Shown here: positions 59,301 through 64,000 of the stretch, in pieces | Layout: every line of letters starts with the position of its first letter | Position numbering within the stretch: the stretch's first letter is position 1 | Assembly: GCA_013398955.1 (NCBI GenBank) | Contig: VWPU01002093.1 | Span: 372,001-436,000, forward strand | Direction: 5' to 3' | DNA: 64,000 bases | From: Callaeas wilsoni | Taxonomy: Eukaryota; Chordata; Aves; Passeriformes; Callaeidae | Position numbers and translations under genes: made by a program | The notes under the pieces: generated by a model | The model's database searches: none | Seen by the model: only the letters and a program-made list of their open reading frames with translations | Told to the model about the DNA's origin: nothing

Positions 59301-61469
59301 AAAACAGCGATGACTGTGGCCTAATAAAGAAAACTGTGAACTCTCTCTCCCCGCCAGCTTCCCAGCCTTCGCAAGTGTGTGAACTCAGTGTCCTGGGAAG
59401 AAAAGGAGCCCCTGCTCAGCGAAGCGGAGGCAGCAGTGCTTTCCTGGCAGATGCAGCCTGGCTCACAGGGGACACACGAACTCAATATGCTCCCCCAGAT
59501 GGAGACCTCCCATTTGATTGCTCCTGATCCATTACCACCTTAATAGCAAACAAAAATAATTTCAGTATAGCAAACATTCCTTGCATATGAAACAAATACC
59601 ACACACAATCCCCCCTGAAGTGGAAGAGAAATAAGAATTCAAGGACCAGGAGTTTGGGAACGATGTAATTACATGCATGTGTTCATAACTTGCTGTGCAC
59701 ATTTCACTAATTCAACTAGATTTCTAAAAGTGTTCCAGCATAGTAAATGACCAAGCAAGAGTTACTATTTTTCTAAAGCCCTCCAGCGTCTCCACACCTC
59801 ACTGTTCTTCAGACTGCAGTCAGCATGGTTTCAAAAGCAATGAAGATAAACCTGACTGTTTTAATTTGCCATGTCAAGCAGCTGTACTTATTCAGCCGAA
59901 CGAATAAACCAGTCAGCCCAAATTTCTAGTTCAAAAGAGCTGTAACTCCAGTTGTAAGAGGAGGAATGGAACTCTCCTCCACTCCTGCTATGACTGACAT
60001 TCTGCAAAAAATTGTTTAAGAAAGAACTCTAAAATAAGTCAGAAAGAAAATTTTCCCTTTGTTAACACTCCAGCAGAAGAGAAGAATCTTCTCGCAAATA
60101 TGTATTTTGGTGATATTTATGATTAGTGTAAAATTAGTGCTCATCAATCCAAACTTAATTAAATATATTTGTAAGTAAAAACTATTAGTTTTGGCCCTTT
60201 TCTTCGTGAGATCGCTATTGAGCAGAAACAAATTTGTTTGGATGTCTCTTTCTGTCATGTTTGGCTTATGTGTTACCCTTAACTCTGAAATTGCAGAGTT
60301 TGCAATACTCACATCGCAAACAGGAGCAATGCCTCAAATATTTTTCTGTTGATATATATTCTCAAGTTTAACTCCACCTTAGCACATTTCAATTTGGGAA
60401 TATTCTTCATGTAGAGGTCACCTACTCTTTAATTATTGCAAATGTAATACGTGGACATAGAACAAAATAAAACAGCACAGGTATATGGTTCTCCTTTCCC
60501 CCACCATGATTTCCAGCATCTCTGCATCAATTGCCTTTTAAGATCCCCATAATCTTCAGCTGAGAGATCACCTGTATACAGAAGCAGAATAACAACATTT
60601 GTCTTCATGGAGCAGCAATGTTCAGATGTTATAAACTGAGATGATGATTCCCTGTGTTCTCATGAACCACTGCTTTGGCTGATAAGGGCTGCACTTCAGT
60701 GATGTGAAAAAATACATTTTTTCAAGAAAGGCACATTCTGCAAAATCACTGCATCCTCTGCACCACTGGAAAAATACAATGATATGGCCACCATTTTGAA
60801 ATAACGACAGACCTCTTTTCTCTTTAGATGTCTCTGGAAAGAATATCAGATCTCAAACCTTCATGAAAAAGAAGTTGCAAAGTAGAACTACTGATCCAGA
60901 ACACAGCAGTTCAAGTGTAATCTGCACACAAAATTTCAGCAATTTTTAAATATGCAAGTGGCTTGCACTTATCACAACTAACTTAATTGAACTAGAATTC
61001 CTATCACCTCTTCATGTTTTTATGTGACTAATGGAATACCCATAGCTTGGGAGTCTCCTTTAATCATGAGAGCATCTGATAAGGTACATCTCTTTTCAAC
61101 TGAATACTCAATTCCCAATTCCAAAACTTAGCCTTGAAGACCCTCTAATGAAAGGGAAGTCCATCCTTCGGTGTAAAAGTTAGTACAGATTTTTAGGAAC
61201 TTATAATACAGCAGCCAAAACATCCATGGGGAAAAAAAATAAATTTATCCAGATTGAGGGAAATGTTTCATCATATGTAAAACATGTGCTACTGTATTAA
61301 CAACACATATGCTAATTATCCAAGCTTTAGTACCTCATTAGGCACTTCCAAATACTTACTGTCCATGAAAGTAAGCAGACAGAACTACTGACTATTGCCA
61401 AAAAGGCAGAGAATATAATGCAACAGGCACATTTCAAAGTCTCATTCACTAATTATAAATATCTCTCTG

Positions 61470-62380
61470 GCGTAGGTCACCTCACTGTCTATTTGTCTAG
61501 CCCATACCCCAATCAGTTTATCTACAAGGATGTTATGGAAGATGGTGTCCAAAGCCTTGCTAAAGTCAGCACAACAGCCATTGCTCTCCCCTCATCCACC
61601 AAGCCAGTCGTTCAATCTGTTAGGCTGGTCAGGCATGATCTGCCCTCCATAAACCAATGCTGAATACTCTCAGTCACTTCTTATTCTTAGTATTTTTGGA
61701 AATTACTTCCAGAAGGATATGCTTCATAACCTTCCCAGGAATCAGGGTAAGACTGATCAGCCTGGAGATCCCCGGATCCTCCTTATCCTTCTTGAAGGCA
61801 GAATTGACATTTGTTTTGTTGCAGTCCTTAGGAACATCCTCTGACCATCATGACCATTCAAAGACAACACACTGTCCTAGCAGCGATATCAGTCAGCTGC
61901 CTCAGCACCTTTAACGTGCATCTCATCAGGTCCCATGAACTTCTGTATGTTCAGTCTAAGTATTCCCTAACCTGATCACCCTCCACAAAAGTAAGTTTTC
62001 CTTCCTTCAGACACTAATATCAGTGACCTGGGATTCCTGAAGGCAGCTCTTACCAGCAAAAATGGAGGTTAAAAAAAAAAACAAAAAACCAGCAAAAGAG
62101 ACTGAGCAGTTCAGGTTTTCCATGTCCTTTGTCACCATGTTCTCTGCCCTCTTCACTGGCAGCCCAGTATTTTTCCTGCTGTTCCTATCACTCTTGATTT
62201 GCATACAGAAACCATTCTTGTTACCCTTCTTGCTCCTGTTAGATTCTACACTAGATGAGGCCTGGCTTTCCTTATTCCATCTGTGTGGAATCAGGTAGCT
62301 CCTTGTACAATCCTTCTGACCTAAGCCTGCTTCCACATATTGCCAAATGCCACTTTCCAACTTCCACTCTGACACACAGT
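61470..62380 (-). repeat. CR1 LINE, internal reverse-transcriptase region fragment
   Basis: The + strand is antisense to CR1 pol: aggatgttatggaagatggt, ccttgctaaagtc, ctcccctcatccaccaagcc, ggctggtcaggcatgatctg and gtaagactgatcagcctgga. The minus strand carries a degraded FSKALDT (RT palm) and, further upstream, a decayed linker segment ending in GKSCLQESQ. Frameshifts and stops show it is inactive. The CR1 3' end is missing. Confidence 0.8.
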
Positions 62381-63307
62381 TTTCTGTTCTTGTTAAGATC
62401 TATAAGATCCCTGGCTTTGTATTTTACACACATGATTTATGGTATAAGTTATAATATTTCTCCTCTTAAAAACATTCAACTTGTACTCAGAGAACTCCAA
62501 CTGTGCATTCACAGAACACAAAGCATGGATCAGTCAAGTTTTTTGATTGACCTCCAAGAATGGAAACTGAAAATCTTCAAATGCCTCTTAAGATGTGGGG
62601 GAAAGATTCTAAGTCACATTGTCATGGGAGAAGGAAAGAAATTTGCATTAACAGAAAAAATGCACTATGAAAAAGAAAAGGTATTTGGGGGTGTGCAACA
62701 GTCTACTATTCTAGTGGCTGTCAATATTTTTGTAGGCACCAAAGCAAGAGCTAGAAGGCAGTACTTAAAAGAAAATTGCAGGAGGACTGTGTACAAGCTT
62801 ATGGTTATAATCCTTGGTAGAAAATGGCAATAGAAAAATACACAAAGACCTGGATCCTCAAAGCTGCACAGGCAGGGTATTGAGTGGCTCAGTCTGTACT
62901 TACTTGAGAAGCTGGGCTAGAATTACTCACTTTATTATTTAACACTTGGGGGTGATGTCTAAAATGGAGGAGTGTGGGAGAAAGGGATATGCATAAACAT
63001 ATCACAGGGTCAGCCATTTAGGTCGATTCCTTTTTGATAAGGAATCCTCAGCACTCCCCTCTGGCTATTATAACACCTACTGCAGACACTGTATTCTGTA
63101 CAGCCCTGGTGTGAAAAGATAACCTTAAATTATACAGCAAAGTTACAAGTTAACTTGAATTAGGTGTAAAAAATGTGATTAAACTGGACATTTCTAAGTA
63201 TGTTACAGAAAAGAAACCTCAGGGAAGAGAGACAGTAGCAACAACAATAATAAAGAATACTGGGGGTTTTTGTGTAAAAAGTCTTAGGGGACATGAGAAT
63301 CACCACC

Positions 63308-63432
63308 TCTGTTTTACAGCTAGAGAGGCTGATGTACTGAGAGGCAAAAAAACTCATCTGAGCTCACTCACGAGGTAAGTGACAGAGCAGAGAATGGAAT
63401 CCCACTCTCTGACTCAGTGCCCTGTTCACAAG
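63308..63432 (+). repeat. MIR-type SINE (CORE-SINE) relic
   Basis: The + strand has ctgttttacagctagagagg, gatgtactgagaggcaaaa, gtaagtgacagagcagagaa and tggaatcccactctctgact, in the order of the MIR core and 3' part (ttttacagatgaggaaactg, ggcacagagaggttaagt, agtggcagagccgggattc). It is an old amniote repeat, strongly diverged. Confidence 0.65.
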
Positions 63433-64000
63433 ACCATCTGATAATGGCAAATCACCTGCAAGGAGTTCTCAAAAATAGAGGCAATAGCCAGGGAATTCTT
63501 TCCAGCTCTTACTGTAAAGACTGTGGTAGGAAATATTTCCTCCCTGTTAAGTCAAGTGACAATTTATGTTCATGTCACTTAGACTTTGGAAAGATCTCCC
63601 ATCATGTGTCCTTGGAGAATCATCCTCAGAAATACTGAGGGGCAGGATGATGTATACGGGGATGCAACACACATTGACCAATGCTGTCTTCCAGTGATTA
63701 AATACAAAAACTTCTTTTCTGGCTCCAACATATCAGTTGAAATATCTTTTCACTCTACCAAACAGACCTCTAGACTTAATTCAAAACTTTGGGTTTTTTT
63801 CTGTTTTGAAATTCACTACTTATTAAAAAACTTTTGTCCGTTTCAACCTCCACACATCTCCAAACCGTATTTCCATTGTACCTCAGATTTGAGAAATACC
63901 TTTCTCCCTTTTACCAGTTACTACAGCTGGCCAGATCAGTCTCCTCCCAGCCACAGAGGTCTTCCACTCACTACCCTGTCCCTTTCCCCACATGACAGAG

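Larger units (their letters stand above)
56333..64000 (-). other. DGKI intron upstream of the first exon found (continues past the window)
   Basis: No further DGKI exon recognised. Holds the CR1 reverse-transcriptase fragment and the MIR relic. A GC-richer block at 59330-59530 is unexplained. The 192-codon + frame at 62255-62833 starts inside the antisense CR1 and matches nothing I know. Confidence 0.75.

Noticed and set aside
62255..62833. 192-codon + strand frame, the longest in the window
   Set aside because: It starts inside antisense CR1 sequence, has no recognisable domain, and lies antisense in an intron; best read as chance.

Overview
This window is vertebrate nuclear DNA, most likely from a bird. 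Two things point there. First, there are several CR1 LINE fragments with the ATTCTATGATTCTATGA-type 3' end usual in birds and other sauropsids, plus a short repeat I remember from avian genomes. Second, the gene is compact: 19 coding exons lie in about 48 kb, whereas I recall the human gene spanning several hundred kb. The sequence is AT-rich and CpG-poor, with no bacterial-style gene organisation.

One gene is recognisable. It lies on the minus strand and is the middle part of DGKI, encoding diacylglycerol kinase iota, a type IV DGK. I assembled 19 exons between 56332 (upstream) and 8242 (downstream). All have GT/AG borders and join in one continuous frame of 1735 nt, about 578 codons. In order they encode C1A, C1B, the basic MARCKS-homology/nuclear-localisation segment, the DAGK catalytic domain (GGDGT and GTGND motifs), the DAGK accessory domain and the start of the linker after it. 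The first exon(s) and promoter lie beyond 64000. The C-terminal linker, ankyrin repeats and PDZ-binding tail lie before position 1. Residue numbers below count from the first residue encoded in the window and leave out the candidate cassette exons.

Two further segments look like phase-0/phase-0 cassette exons. A 96-nt one at 38589-38684 encodes 32 residues with seven acidic and no basic side chains, and would sit directly before the basic MARCKS-homology exon. A 189-nt one at 49399-49587 has strong splice sites and would enter the C1B domain. The first is the most interesting observation in the window.

The rest is intron: four CR1 3'-region fragments (3478-3708, 13182-13815, 15210-15700, 26926-27305), one internal CR1 reverse-transcriptase fragment (61470-62380), a MIR-type SINE (63308-63432), three copies of an old TAAGAAC...GGTCAGACCAA repeat, one avian-type dispersed repeat, microsatellites and A/T tracts, and several perfect inverted repeats. 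I saw no tRNA, rRNA, CRISPR array or second protein-coding gene.
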